Part shown: piece by piece, positions 6,591 through 12,148 of the stretch
How the letters are laid out: each line of letters starts with the position of its first letter
Position numbering within the stretch: the stretch's first letter is position 1
Origin: Baffinella frigidus
Lineage: Eukaryota > Cryptophyceae > Cryptomonadales > Baffinellaceae
DNA: 13,250 nt
NCBI GenBank assembly: GCA_026770585.1
Contig: MU647417.1
Span: 91,599 to 104,848, forward strand
Direction: 5' to 3'
Translations under genes and position numbers: made by a program
Notes under the pieces: generated by a model
Told to the model about the DNA's origin: nothing
The model's input: the letters and a program-made list of their open reading frames with translations, nothing else
Databases searched by the model: none

Positions 6591-6641
6591 ATCACACCCG
6601 CGGAGAAGCAGGAGATCCTCTCCGAGATCCAAGGACCCAAG
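6576..6641 (+). CDS. Exon (VGKDPITPAEKQEILSEIQGPK)
   Basis: A 66-base, phase 0-0 exon follows the good acceptor TTACCTCGTTTTCAG and is closed by CCCAAG|GTCTAT. It encodes 22 residues beginning VGKDPITPAEKQEI and ending SEIQGPK, which looks like a short charged helix with an ITPAEK cap. The intron after it opens directly into a copy of the AAGTTGAC repeat. The acceptor region and first seven codons are tandemly duplicated just upstream, but there the AG is AC, so only this copy can splice. Confidence 0.8.
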
Positions 6642-6720
6642 GTCTATTCCTAAGTTGACATGCTGAGTGTGTGGTACAAATTTGTCAACTTTGGAGCGGT
6701 AAAGGACCCGGGGTCTCCAC
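6642..6720 (+). mobile_element. Truncated CTAGCTCTG-family copy at a donor
   Basis: GTCTATTCCTAAGTTGACAT and onward matches GACTATTCTTAAGTTGACAC of the full element. The homology starts at the donor GT of the exon ending at 6641, so the element's own sequence forms the donor region. A left terminus (CTAGCTCTGCCTCA) lies separately at 6357. Confidence 0.6.
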
Positions 6721-6879
6721 CAGCAACCCGAAGCGGCTCAAATTCGGGTCTGGGGGCCGGATTTTTCAGTCCATAGGACCCTACTGTAGGAAATCCGTAG
6801 GGACCTGGGGATTTCCTGGGGGGGTGAATAGCTGGCGATAAAGGCTGGGCCTTGATCCCTGGTGAAAATTAGTATAGGT

Positions 6880-7018
6880 GGCTTGAGCCGCTTTGGGTTG
6901 CTGGTGGCTGTTCCTAAGTTGACATGCTGGGTGTGTGGTAAAAATCCGTCAACTTTGGGGCGGAAAAGGACCTGGTATCACCAAAACGGTGAGACCAAAT
7001 CAACGGAGGCATGGCTAG
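6880..7018 (+). mobile_element. Diverged CTAGCTCTG-family copy
   Basis: The core TTCCTAAGTTGACATGCTGG and right end TGAGACCAAATCAACGG...GGCTAG match the copy at 3937. The left end is diverged beyond recognition. Confidence 0.6.
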
Positions 7019-7037
7019 GAGCAGCAGCGCGTGCAGC

Positions 7038-7067
7038 GGGGGGGGGGGGGGGGGGGGGAGAGAGAGA
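7038..7067 (+). repeat. G21 run followed by (AG)n
   Basis: Twenty-one consecutive G, then AGAGAGAGA. It is strongly G-quadruplex-prone and a likely polymerase or assembly problem site. Confidence 0.9.
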
Positions 7068-7105
7068 TCTGGACCAACCCCCGCTCCCCTCCGTGCGCGG
7101 ATGGC

Positions 7106-7234
7106 CTAGCTATGTCTCAGTCTATTTGGGCGCGCCAATTTGGTGCGCCCGGGCGCTTTTCTGTTCCAAAGTTGACGGATTTGTACCGCACACGCAGCGT
7201 GTTACCTTGAGAATAGTCGGTCAACCCGAGTGAA
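7106..7234 (-). mobile_element. CTAGCTCTG MITE, inverted copy
   Basis: 129 bp, matching the reverse complement of 3937-4078 along its length, with termini CTAGCTATGTCTCA and TGAAGCAGAGCTAG. It differs by a short internal deletion. Confidence 0.8.
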
Positions 7235-7251
7235 GCAGAGCTAGGAGGTGT

Positions 7252-7440
7252 ACCCTAAACCCTAGACCCTAGACCCTAAACCCTAAACCCTAAACCCTAA
7301 ACCCCGAACACTGAACCCGCTGCAGAGGATTGCGGGCCCCTAACCCCGAACCCCGAACCCCTAAACCCCAAACCCCAAACCCCAAACCCCAAACCCCAAA
7401 CCCCAAACCCTAAACTCTAAACCCTGAACCCTAAACCCCA
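7252..7440 (+). repeat. Telomere-like array
   Basis: CCCTAAA then CCCCAAA/CCCCGAA units, interrupted at 7318-7340 by an echo of the exon acceptor at 7459 (CTGCAGAGGATTGCGG). Confidence 0.9.
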
Positions 7441-7459
7441 AAGCGCAACCCCGGTGCAG

Positions 7460-7513
7460 AGGATAGCGACGCAGCCACGGCGCGAGGTCTGGTTTGCCGT
7501 CGCGGACAACCAG
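7460..7513 (+). CDS. Possible exon (RIATQPRREVWFAVADNQ)
   Basis: The segment follows CCCCGGTGCAG and ends CAG|GCACGA, which requires a GC donor, a non-canonical type known in dinoflagellates. It is 54 bases, phase 0-0, and slots between the exons at 6576 and 8037 without changing the frame. The last 13 codons (P.REV.FAV.DNQ) recur at 7745-7783 and partly at 7871. The acceptor side recurs at 7326 (CTGCAG|AGGATTGCG). It is optional: the chain is also in phase without it. Confidence 0.4.
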
Positions 7514-7530
7514 GCACGACACACCCTGCA

Positions 7531-7744
7531 CCATATACATGTACTGTATACCATATACATGTATTGTATTATGTACTGTATACCATATACATGTATTGTA
7601 TTGTATTGTAGTGTTTTGTAGTGTATTGTATTGTAGAGCATATACATGTATTGTATATCATATACGTGTGTTGTATTGTATAGCATATACATGTGTTGTA
7701 TAGCATATACATGTATTGTATATCATTTACGTGTATTGTATAGC
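7531..7744 (+). repeat. ATACATGTATTGTA minisatellite
   Basis: About ten imperfect units of roughly 20 bp (CATATACATGTATTGTATAG). TACATGTA is self-complementary, so both strands carry it. Open frames here are artefacts. Confidence 0.9.
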
Positions 7745-7800
7745 AGCCACTGCGCGAGGTCTGCTTCGCCGTCCCGGACAACCAGACACGACACACCCCA
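7745..7800 (+). pseudogene. Copy of the REVWFAVADNQ segment
   Basis: CCACTGCGCGAGGTCTGCTT and onward aligns without gaps to 7475-7530, reading PLREVCFAVPDNQTRHT against PRREVWFAVADNQARHT. The putative GC donor is AC here. A shorter relic (GCAGACAACCAGACACGACA) is at 7869-7888. The TACATG minisatellite lies between the two main copies. Confidence 0.55.
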
Positions 7801-7970
7801 AACCCTGAACCCTGAACCCTAAGCCCGAAACAACACACAAAAAGCACTCAACTCTAACCACTCAACCCGCAGACAACCAGACACGACAAACCCTAAACCC
7901 TAAACCCGAACTGAAAAACCCGATCCACGTGAATACCTTAACCCTAAACCCTAAACTTTAAGCCCTGGGA
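7796..7970 (+). repeat. Broken telomere-like array
   Basis: Short CCCTAAA/CCCTGAA blocks alternate with non-array sequence and the third DNQ relic. Confidence 0.75.
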
Positions 7971-8021
7971 GTATTTTGACCAGCATTTTGACCAGTATTT
8001 TGTCAGTAATTTGACCAGTAT
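7971..8021 (+). repeat. ATTTTGACCAGTAT tandem repeat
   Basis: Four imperfect units of about 14 bp, ending 15 bases before the acceptor of the exon at 8037; T-rich, and so may supply its pyrimidine tract. Confidence 0.8.
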
Positions 8022-8036
8022 GGCCTCGAAAAACAG

Positions 8037-8098
8037 GTGGAGCTGGACGGATTCCTGCGAATGACCTACTTCTCGCTCGCGCGCGCCCCCAAGACACG
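8037..8098 (+). CDS. Exon (VELDGFLRMTYFSLARAPKT)
   Basis: The exon follows TCGAAAAACAG and is closed by ACACG|GTGCAC. It enters in phase 0 and leaves in phase 2, encoding VELDGFLRMTYFSLARAPKT and the first two bases of Arg. Codons are GC-rich at third positions. The intron begins inside a CCCTACA array: the donor GTGCACCC is the first unit of the array. A donor-like echo (CACACGGTGCACCGTACACC) is at 8248. The protein family is not recognised. Confidence 0.8.
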
Positions 8099-9020
8099 GT
8101 GCACCCTACACCCTACACTCTACACCCTTCACCCTACACCCTACACCCTACACCCTACACCCTACACCCTACACCCTGCACCCTGCACCCTACACCCCCA
8201 AATTGTTGCACCTTCTTCACTCTAAACCCTGTACCCTAAACCCCGCCACACGGTGCACCGTACACCGTACACCCTGAACCATGAACCCTCAACCCTAAAC
8301 TATACGCTCGAAACCCTAAACCCTGAACTCTCTGAACACTGCGACGCGTTTACCCTAAACACTCAGCCCCCGTCATGCGGTCCACGCTCAACCCTAAACC
8401 CTAAACTCTACACCTGCGCCCTAAACCCTATACCTTAAACCCTAAACCCTAAACCCTAATCCCTAATCCCTGATCCCTAAACCCTGAACCCTGAACCCTG
8501 AACCCTACACCCTTAACCCCGAACCCTCAACACTGAACACTGAACACTGAACCCTAATCCCAAACCCTCGGGGGCGTGCATTTCACCCTCAACCTTGAAC
8601 CCTGAATTCTGAACCCTAAACCTTGAACCCTGAACCCTAATCCTTGAACCCTGAACCCTAAACCCTGAACCATGAACCATGAATCCGAAACCCTGAACCT
8701 TAAACTCTGAACCCTGCACCCTGAAACCTGAACACTCAACCCTGAACCCTAAATCCTAAAACCCTAAACCCCAAACCCCAAACCCTAAACCCTAGATCCT
8801 GAACCTGAAACCCCGCCACGTGGTTCCCCCTAAACCCGAACCCCCAAAACCTAAACCCTAAACCCTTACCCTAAACCCTATTACCTCAACATCGAACCCT
8901 GCGGCGCGGTTTACCCCAACTCCTGAACCCTTGACCATAAACCATAAACCCTAAACCTTGCGACGCGGTTTACCCTAAACCCCAAACCCTAAACCTAAAC
9001 CCCAAACCCTAATCCCAAAC
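8099..9020 (+). repeat. Long telomere-like region with spacers
   Basis: It starts as CCCTACA repeats at the donor GTGCACCC and becomes CCCTAAA/CCCTGAA. Short GC spacers recur: GCGACGCGTTTACC (8340), GCGGCGCGGTTTACC (8901), GCGACGCGGTTTACC (8958), GCCACGTGGTTCCCC (8815). No coding exon is seen in these 900 bases. Confidence 0.9.
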
Positions 9021-9031
9021 TCCCACACCAG

Positions 9032-9073
9032 CGGCGCCCCGCGCACGAGCGCGCTCCGAGATGGCGCAGGGCC
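9032..9073 (+). pseudogene. Frameshifted copy of the GAPRTSARAEMAQG exon
   Basis: CACACCAG|CGGCGCCCCGCGCACGAG copies the acceptor and first codons (GAPRTSA) of the exon at 9358. It is two bases short in the following GC-rich run, so EMAQG falls out of frame. It ends at GCGCAGGGCC and then passes into unrelated AT-richer sequence. Confidence 0.6.
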
Positions 9074-9357
9074 AGAACGTCAACTTTTCTGCAAAAGTGC
9101 AACCAACGTTTGAGCCATTGAATTCAAGTTTGATCCGATTCAAAAACTACAAACAGCCCGCTACGCGGGAGGGTTATTCCTTTTAAAACGCCCCGACGCA
9201 TTTTTTGAACTTGAACCACAATCATCCACTGTTGGAGAAAATTCACAGAAAAAAATGACTTAGGAAATAGATGGCCGTGCCGGAGAAGCACGCGGTCACC
9301 TGGATAGACCAGATAGCCCTCCCGGGTAGCGCGATAAACCCGAAACCCCCACACCAG
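9074..9357. other. Intron sequence, no clear gene
   Basis: AT-richer sequence with a small hairpin CCCGCTACGCGGG near 9159. At 9271 an ATG after AAATAG opens MAVPEKHAVTWIDQIALPG to GTAGCG, but its frame does not fit the phases on either side. Confidence 0.4.
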
Positions 9358-9421
9358 CGGCGCCCCCCGCACGAGCGCACGCGCGGAGATGGCACAGGGC
9401 CGCCGCTTCGCAACGCTCACG
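9358..9421 (+). CDS. Exon (GAPRTSARAEMAQGRRFATLT)
   Basis: The exon follows CCCCCACACCAG and is closed by CTCACG|GTACCA. It enters in phase 2 (CG|C = Arg after the exon at 8037) and leaves in phase 0 for the exon at 10228. It reads GAPRTSARAEMAQGRRFATL then T, basic and small-residue rich. Three copies of this exon exist (9032, here, and 9588/9771). Only this one is uninterrupted and in frame throughout, but the 3' half at 9771-9822 has its own acceptor and the same phases, so it could replace this exon. Confidence 0.55.
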
Positions 9422-9587
9422 GTACCAGACATTCCGCACATTGCGCAACACATCACAATCTGCTGTATATCTTAGGGCTTCCAACGCGGAAGATAAGGGG
9501 GGGTATGCTATTTTAGGCATAAATCAAGGCTTAGGATATCGTAGATCGGCTTTTTAAACCACGGGTTCTGTTATGTCGCGAGATTAG

Positions 9588-9822
9588 CGGCACCCCGTGC
9601 AAGAGCGCACGCGCGCGCAGGGTTGAGGTTTTAGGGGTCTGGGGGCGTAGGGCTAAGGGTGTAGGGTGTAGGGTGCAGGGTGCAGGATTTAGGGGTGTAG
9701 GGTGTAGGGTGCAGGGTGCAGGGTGCAGGACGTAGGACGTAGGGTATAGGGTGTAGGGTGTAGGGTGTAGGGTGCACCGTGACGCGGAGATGGCGCAGGG
9801 CCGCCGCTGCGCAACGCTCACG
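9588..9822 (+). pseudogene. Copy of the same exon split by an array
   Basis: The 5' part (9588-9617, after AGATTAG) reads GTPCKSARA. The 3' part (about 9783-9822) reads AEMAQGRRCATLT and ends CTCACG|GTGCGT, a good donor. Between them lie about 160 bases of G-strand TAGGGTG array. Short ACGCG sequences flank the insert on both sides. The 3' part also has an in-phase acceptor inside the array (GGGTGTAG|G at 9769-9770), giving a possible alternative exon 9771-9822 (VHRDAEMAQGRRCATLT, phase 2-0). Confidence 0.6.
9619..9776 (-). repeat. TAGGGTG array, G-strand orientation
   Basis: Units TAGGGTG and CAGGGTG, the reverse complement of the CCCTACA array at 8100. Its end GGTGCACCGTG is the mirror of the start of that array (CACGGTGCACC). 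It splits an exon copy. Confidence 0.9.
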
Positions 9823-9833
9823 GTGCGTGATTA

Positions 9834-9955
9834 CTAGCTCTGCCCGAGTTTTTTTTCTGGCTCGTCATTAAAAGTGTTTAAGACCAGAAATTCAGTACAA
9901 AAGGGCGAATAGAAAGCCTTTAGGACGAGCCAGAAGACAACTCAGGAAGAGCTAG
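9834..9955. mobile_element. 122-bp MITE with about 33-bp TIRs
   Basis: Left CTAGCTCTGCCCGAGTT...CTGGCTCGTC and right GACGAGCCAGAAG...CTCAGGAAGAGCTAG are near-perfect inverted copies. The outermost nine bases match the CTAGCTCTG family but the inside differs, so it is a separate subfamily. Confidence 0.8.
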
Positions 9956-10014
9956 GCTTCCGCTCTATAACACCCTAGATTTCGCGGTTTTTTTGTATCC
10001 ACTAAAATTTGCTA

Positions 10015-10225
10015 GGTCCTGAACCCTCAAGTCCAACCCCTGGAGTCTAAAGTCGAAGCCCGAAACCCAAACCCTAAACCAAGCTCACGGTTGGCCCTTT
10101 ACCCTAACGCCCACACACTAAAGTCTAAACCCTAAACTCTAGAACTAAAAACCATAACCAAGAACTATAAACCATAAACCATAAACCGTAAACCATAAAC
10201 CCTGAACCCTAAGCCCAAACCCTCC
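10015..10225 (+). repeat. Degenerate telomere-like array
   Basis: CCCTAAA variants and an ACCATAA subarray (10150-10198) run to the acceptor of the microexon at 10228. Confidence 0.8.
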
Positions 10226-10227
10226 AG

Positions 10228-10265
10228 GTGGAAGCACCGTGGTCGACTGGAAACATCGCACACAG
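10228..10265 (+). CDS. Microexon (VEAPWSTGNIAH)
   Basis: A 38-base exon follows AAACCCTCCAG and is closed by ACACAG|GTTTCG. It enters in phase 0 and leaves in phase 2, encoding VEAPWSTGNIAH and AG of Arg. The next exon supplies the G. The acceptor is at the very end of a telomere-like array, and another array starts 11 bases after the donor. At 182 to 183 bases the following intron is the shortest in the gene and is almost all array. Confidence 0.65.
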
Positions 10266-10276
10266 GTTTCGCAGCC

Positions 10277-10446
10277 CGAAAACCCCAAACCCCAAACCCC
10301 AAACCCCAAACCCCAAACTCCAAACCCCAAAACTCAAAACCCGAACCCAAACTCCAAACCCCAACCCCCAAAATCCAAACCCCACTCCCCAAACCCTTAA
10401 CCCTCAACCCAATCCCCTAAACACTGAACCACAAACCCCAATCCCT
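10277..10446 (+). repeat. CCCCAAA array forming an intron
   Basis: It fills nearly the whole intron between the exons ending 10265 and starting 10449, ending CCCTAG at the acceptor. Confidence 0.9.
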
Positions 10447-10448
10447 AG

Positions 10449-10557
10449 GTTCGAGGCGACGTGCCGAGTGGTGACCGCGGAGGGGGAAATAATAGAGGAC
10501 CTGACAAATGGCATGGCTTCTCTCCAGCCCATGACTGACGTCTGGCTGGACCCTGAG
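10449..10557 (+). CDS. Exon (FEATCRVVTAEGEIIEDL...)
   Basis: The exon follows an array ending CAATCCCTAG, where the last array unit supplies the acceptor, and is closed by CCTGAG|GTACCT. It enters in phase 2 and leaves in phase 0. It encodes FEATCRVVTAEGEIIEDLTN then GMASLQPMTDVWLDPE. The first part could be a beta strand pair (CRVVTAEGEII). No stop and balanced composition make it one of the surest exons. Its 3' half plus donor and downstream flank is repeated at 10764 and, decayed, at 11040. Confidence 0.85.
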
Positions 10558-10656
10558 GTACCTCTAACCCCTGAACCATATGAGGTTCTCTCTCTCTCAG
10601 CCCTCAACCCTCAACCCAACATCGTCAACCATGAGGCCCAGTGGCGCACGGCACCT

Positions 10657-10756
10657 CACTGTGTGCACACAGTGAAGTGAGTATGCACACAGGGAGGTGA
10701 ACACACAGGGAGGTGGACACGCAGAGTGGTGAGCAGAAGAGCTCTCCGGAGAGCTC
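10657..10756. repeat. Palindromes and GGGAGGTG repeats
   Basis: Perfect 18-bp palindromes CACTGTGTGCACACAGTG (10657-10674) and GAGCTCTCCGGAGAGCTC (10739-10756) flank three imperfect units of ACACAGGGAGGTG. Confidence 0.75.
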
Positions 10757-10763
10757 CTGAGAG

Positions 10764-10823
10764 CACTTGACGAATGCCATGCCTTCTCTCCAGCCCATCA
10801 CTCACGTCTGCCTGGACCCTGAG
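10764..10823 (+). CDS. Possible duplicated exon (HLTNAMPSLQPITHVCLDPE)
   Basis: A 60-base segment follows CTCCTGAGAG and is closed by CCTGAG|GTACCC. It aligns without gaps to 10498-10557. It reads HLTNAMPSLQPITHVCLDPE against DLTNGMASLQPMTDVWLDPE and is phase 0-0, so it could be spliced in as a tandem duplicate exon without shifting the frame. The acceptor is weak (no pyrimidine tract), so it may be an unspliced copy. Confidence 0.45.
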
Positions 10824-10824
10824 G

Positions 10825-10990
10825 TACCCCTGAACCCTAAACCCTAAACCCTAAACCCAAAACCCTAAACTCAAAACCCAAAACCCTAAACCCTAAACTC
10901 TCAACCCTAAACCCTAAACCCTATACCCTAAACCCTGTGAGGTTCCTACATGCTAAACACTAGGGATGTTCCTAAACCCCAAACCCTATG
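10825..10990 (+). repeat. Telomere-like array after duplicated exon
   Basis: CCCTAAA and CCAAAAC units, then CTGTGAGGTTCCTAC, an echo of the flank ATGAGGTTCTCTC at 10582 and 11237. Confidence 0.85.
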
Positions 10991-11029
10991 CGCTTCTATC
11001 CCCCCCCTGCTCTAACACTTCGAAGTCGC

Positions 11030-11085
11030 GACTTCGAAAGGCACTCCTGAAGCCCATGAGCGACGTCTAGCCTGACTGACCCTGC
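11030..11085 (+). pseudogene. Decayed third copy of the LQPMTDVWLDP exon
   Basis: CTCCTGAAGCCCATGAGCGA then CGTCTAGCCTGACTGACCCT resembles CTCCAGCCCATGACTGACGTCTGGCTGGACCCT of the exon ending at 10557. It has a TAG in place of TGG. After AAG at 11040 it would read ALLKPMSDV and stop, so a terminal exon is conceivable. The downstream flank GAGGTACCCATAAACC at 11210 matches the flank of the other two copies. Confidence 0.45.
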
Positions 11086-11168
11086 CACTCCAGGATGATC
11101 GAAACATCCACTTTTGACATCTTTCAAGGGAAACCCCTTGAATCCTTAAGTCAACCACGTCAGATCTT

Positions 11169-11212
11169 ACATGGATAAGGCGTCGGTTTCCCTCGATCAA
11201 TTTGGCGTGGTG
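11169..11212 (+). CDS. Weak exon candidate (MDKASVSLDQFGVV)
   Basis: ATGGATAAGGCGTCGGTTTC and onward stays open to GTGGTGAG|GTACCC and reads MDKASVSLDQFGVV. The donor flank is the same GAG|GTACC plus array as at 10557 and 10823. No convincing acceptor fits the phase of the preceding exons, so it is listed only as a candidate. Confidence 0.2.
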
Positions 11213-11273
11213 AGGTACCCATAAACCCTAAACCCTATGAGGTTCTCTCCGGTGTGCGCATCTCGAAAAATAG

Positions 11274-11401
11274 ATTTGTAAAGCGGCTCTCATGGTACAA
11301 ATTATGAAACTCACCTCCTTTAAAATCTCAAAATGGATCCAGTTCCGCAGTAAACGATCGTCCTTGTAAAAATTGTACCAGAAAACAGCCGCTTTACAAA
11401 T
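11274..11401. mobile_element. Foldback with 30-bp arms
   Basis: ATTTGTAAAGCGGCTCTCAT (11274 on) and its near complement ACAGCCGCTTTACAAAT (to 11401) face each other across 67 bases. It is a possible MITE; the right arm recurs at 11640-11665. Confidence 0.6.
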
Positions 11402-11720
11402 CCATTCCTGGGGACCCCCACTATGGAAATACGTTCCATGAATTCCGTTCTACTACACGGTTTCTGTACTGTATATACGCAATCGTTCAGTACATTTTGT
11501 TGCCGAAAACCAATCATGCACTGTGTGTAAGCAATCTTGCAGTGAATTTCGTTGCCGAAAATCCATCAGCTAAAAAGATAAGTTTCGACTTGCAGGACGC
11601 ATGCAAGTAAAAGATCGTCCTTTTACAATTAAATCTGTACCACAAAACAGCCGCTCTACAAATCAATTCGCAGGGCCCCCGGACCCCAACTATTAAAATG
11701 CGTTCCATGAAACCCGGTTC
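11350..11720 (+). repeat. Two diverged copies of a 100-bp unit
   Basis: 11350-11450 and 11606-11720 share GATCGTCCTT, TGTACCA.AAAACAGCCGC, TACAAATC and GTTCCATGAA in order. Between them 11465-11516 and 11517-11568 are a 52-bp tandem pair, both ending GTTGCCGAAAA.CCATCA or similar. Confidence 0.75.
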
Positions 11721-11786
11721 GACGCGCAGGATGCGGAGAAGCTCTCCAGGCAGAGCTAGGCCCTCGTCTTCGCCGGGCCCGCTTCG

Positions 11787-11852
11787 GGACCCTGCACCCT
11801 ACACCCTACACCCTGCTCCCTACTCCCTGCTCCCTACTCCCTACACCCTGCA
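11787..11852 (+). repeat. CCCTACA/CCCTGCT array
   Basis: Short variant telomere-like array; 11751-11759 just before it (CAGAGCTAG) is a lone right terminus of the CTAGCTCTG family. Confidence 0.8.
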
Positions 11853-11870
11853 ACCCGGTGCGGGAGCCAG

Positions 11871-11992
11871 TACAGGCGTATCTCGCTCATGAGAAACCGC
11901 CCCTCCCTAGGACCCTGCAGTAGGCCTATGCGCAGGGCCCTATGCAGGTCCTAGGGGGGGTGGCGCTTTCTTGTGAGCGAAGAACCCCTGTA
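11871..11992. mobile_element. 118-bp CAGG-ended MITE with TA duplication
   Basis: TA|CAGGCGTATCTCGCTCA at the left and GAAGAACCCCTG|TA at the right; the TIR extends about 43 bp to CCTAGGACC. TA flanks both ends. It is the same length and family as 12917-13034. Tc1/mariner-like by its TA target. Confidence 0.8.
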
Positions 11993-12044
11993 GGCCCGCC
12001 TCGGGGCGGAGCGGCTGTTCGTGATGCGGGGGAAACGCGCGGTT

Positions 12045-12148
12045 TATCCCTTCAGTGGCGAGTAGGCTCATACGCCCTACGGTAGGGCCCTAGGACCTGC
12101 CTAGGGCGAGTTAGGGCGATTAATCGCCCGTCCGCCACTTAAGGGATA
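12045..12148. mobile_element. 104-bp TATCCCTT MITE
   Basis: Termini TATCCCTTCAGTGGCG and CGCCACTTAAGGGATA form a 16-bp TIR with one mismatch; the interior includes GGGCGATTAATCGCCC. TA at each end fits a TA target. Confidence 0.75.

Larger units (their letters stand above)
1762..10823 (+). other. Multi-exon gene model, unrecognised protein
   Basis: Eleven core exons and two optional ones form a chain in which every donor phase equals the next acceptor phase. Phases in to out are 2-1, 1-0, 0-1, 1-0, 0-2, 2-0, 0-0, (0-0), 0-2, 2-0, 0-2, 2-0, (0-0). The core spliced length is 754 bases, one leading base plus 251 codons, with no stop. Exons are 26 to 116 bases and introns about 180 to 1600 bases. 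Most acceptors are AG|G and all core donors are GT. I see no catalytic motif that lets me name the family. The first part is hydrophobic (VDAGVLAA, then GLAVFIVDLKDV) and could be a membrane segment; the last part is acidic (AEGEIIEDL). No initiator or terminator codon is assigned, so the gene is partial here. The phase agreement is seen in the sequence; that these exons are really joined is inference. Confidence 0.7.

Noticed and set aside
6881-6895. CTTGAGCC near 6881 as a dinoflagellate spliced-leader relic
   Set aside because: Only eight bases match and the rest of the leader is absent.
7417-7847. Tyr/Met-rich frames over the TACATG array
   Set aside because: They are translations of a minisatellite on both strands.
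9271-9325. MAVPEKHAVTWIDQIALPG as an exon
   Set aside because: It has an AG before and a GT after, but its open frame cannot join the exons at 8037 and 9358 in phase.
10228-10680. 150-codon frame read as one continuous CDS
   Set aside because: The middle (PKTPNPKPQTPN) is translated telomere-like array; the ends are better explained as two spliced exons.
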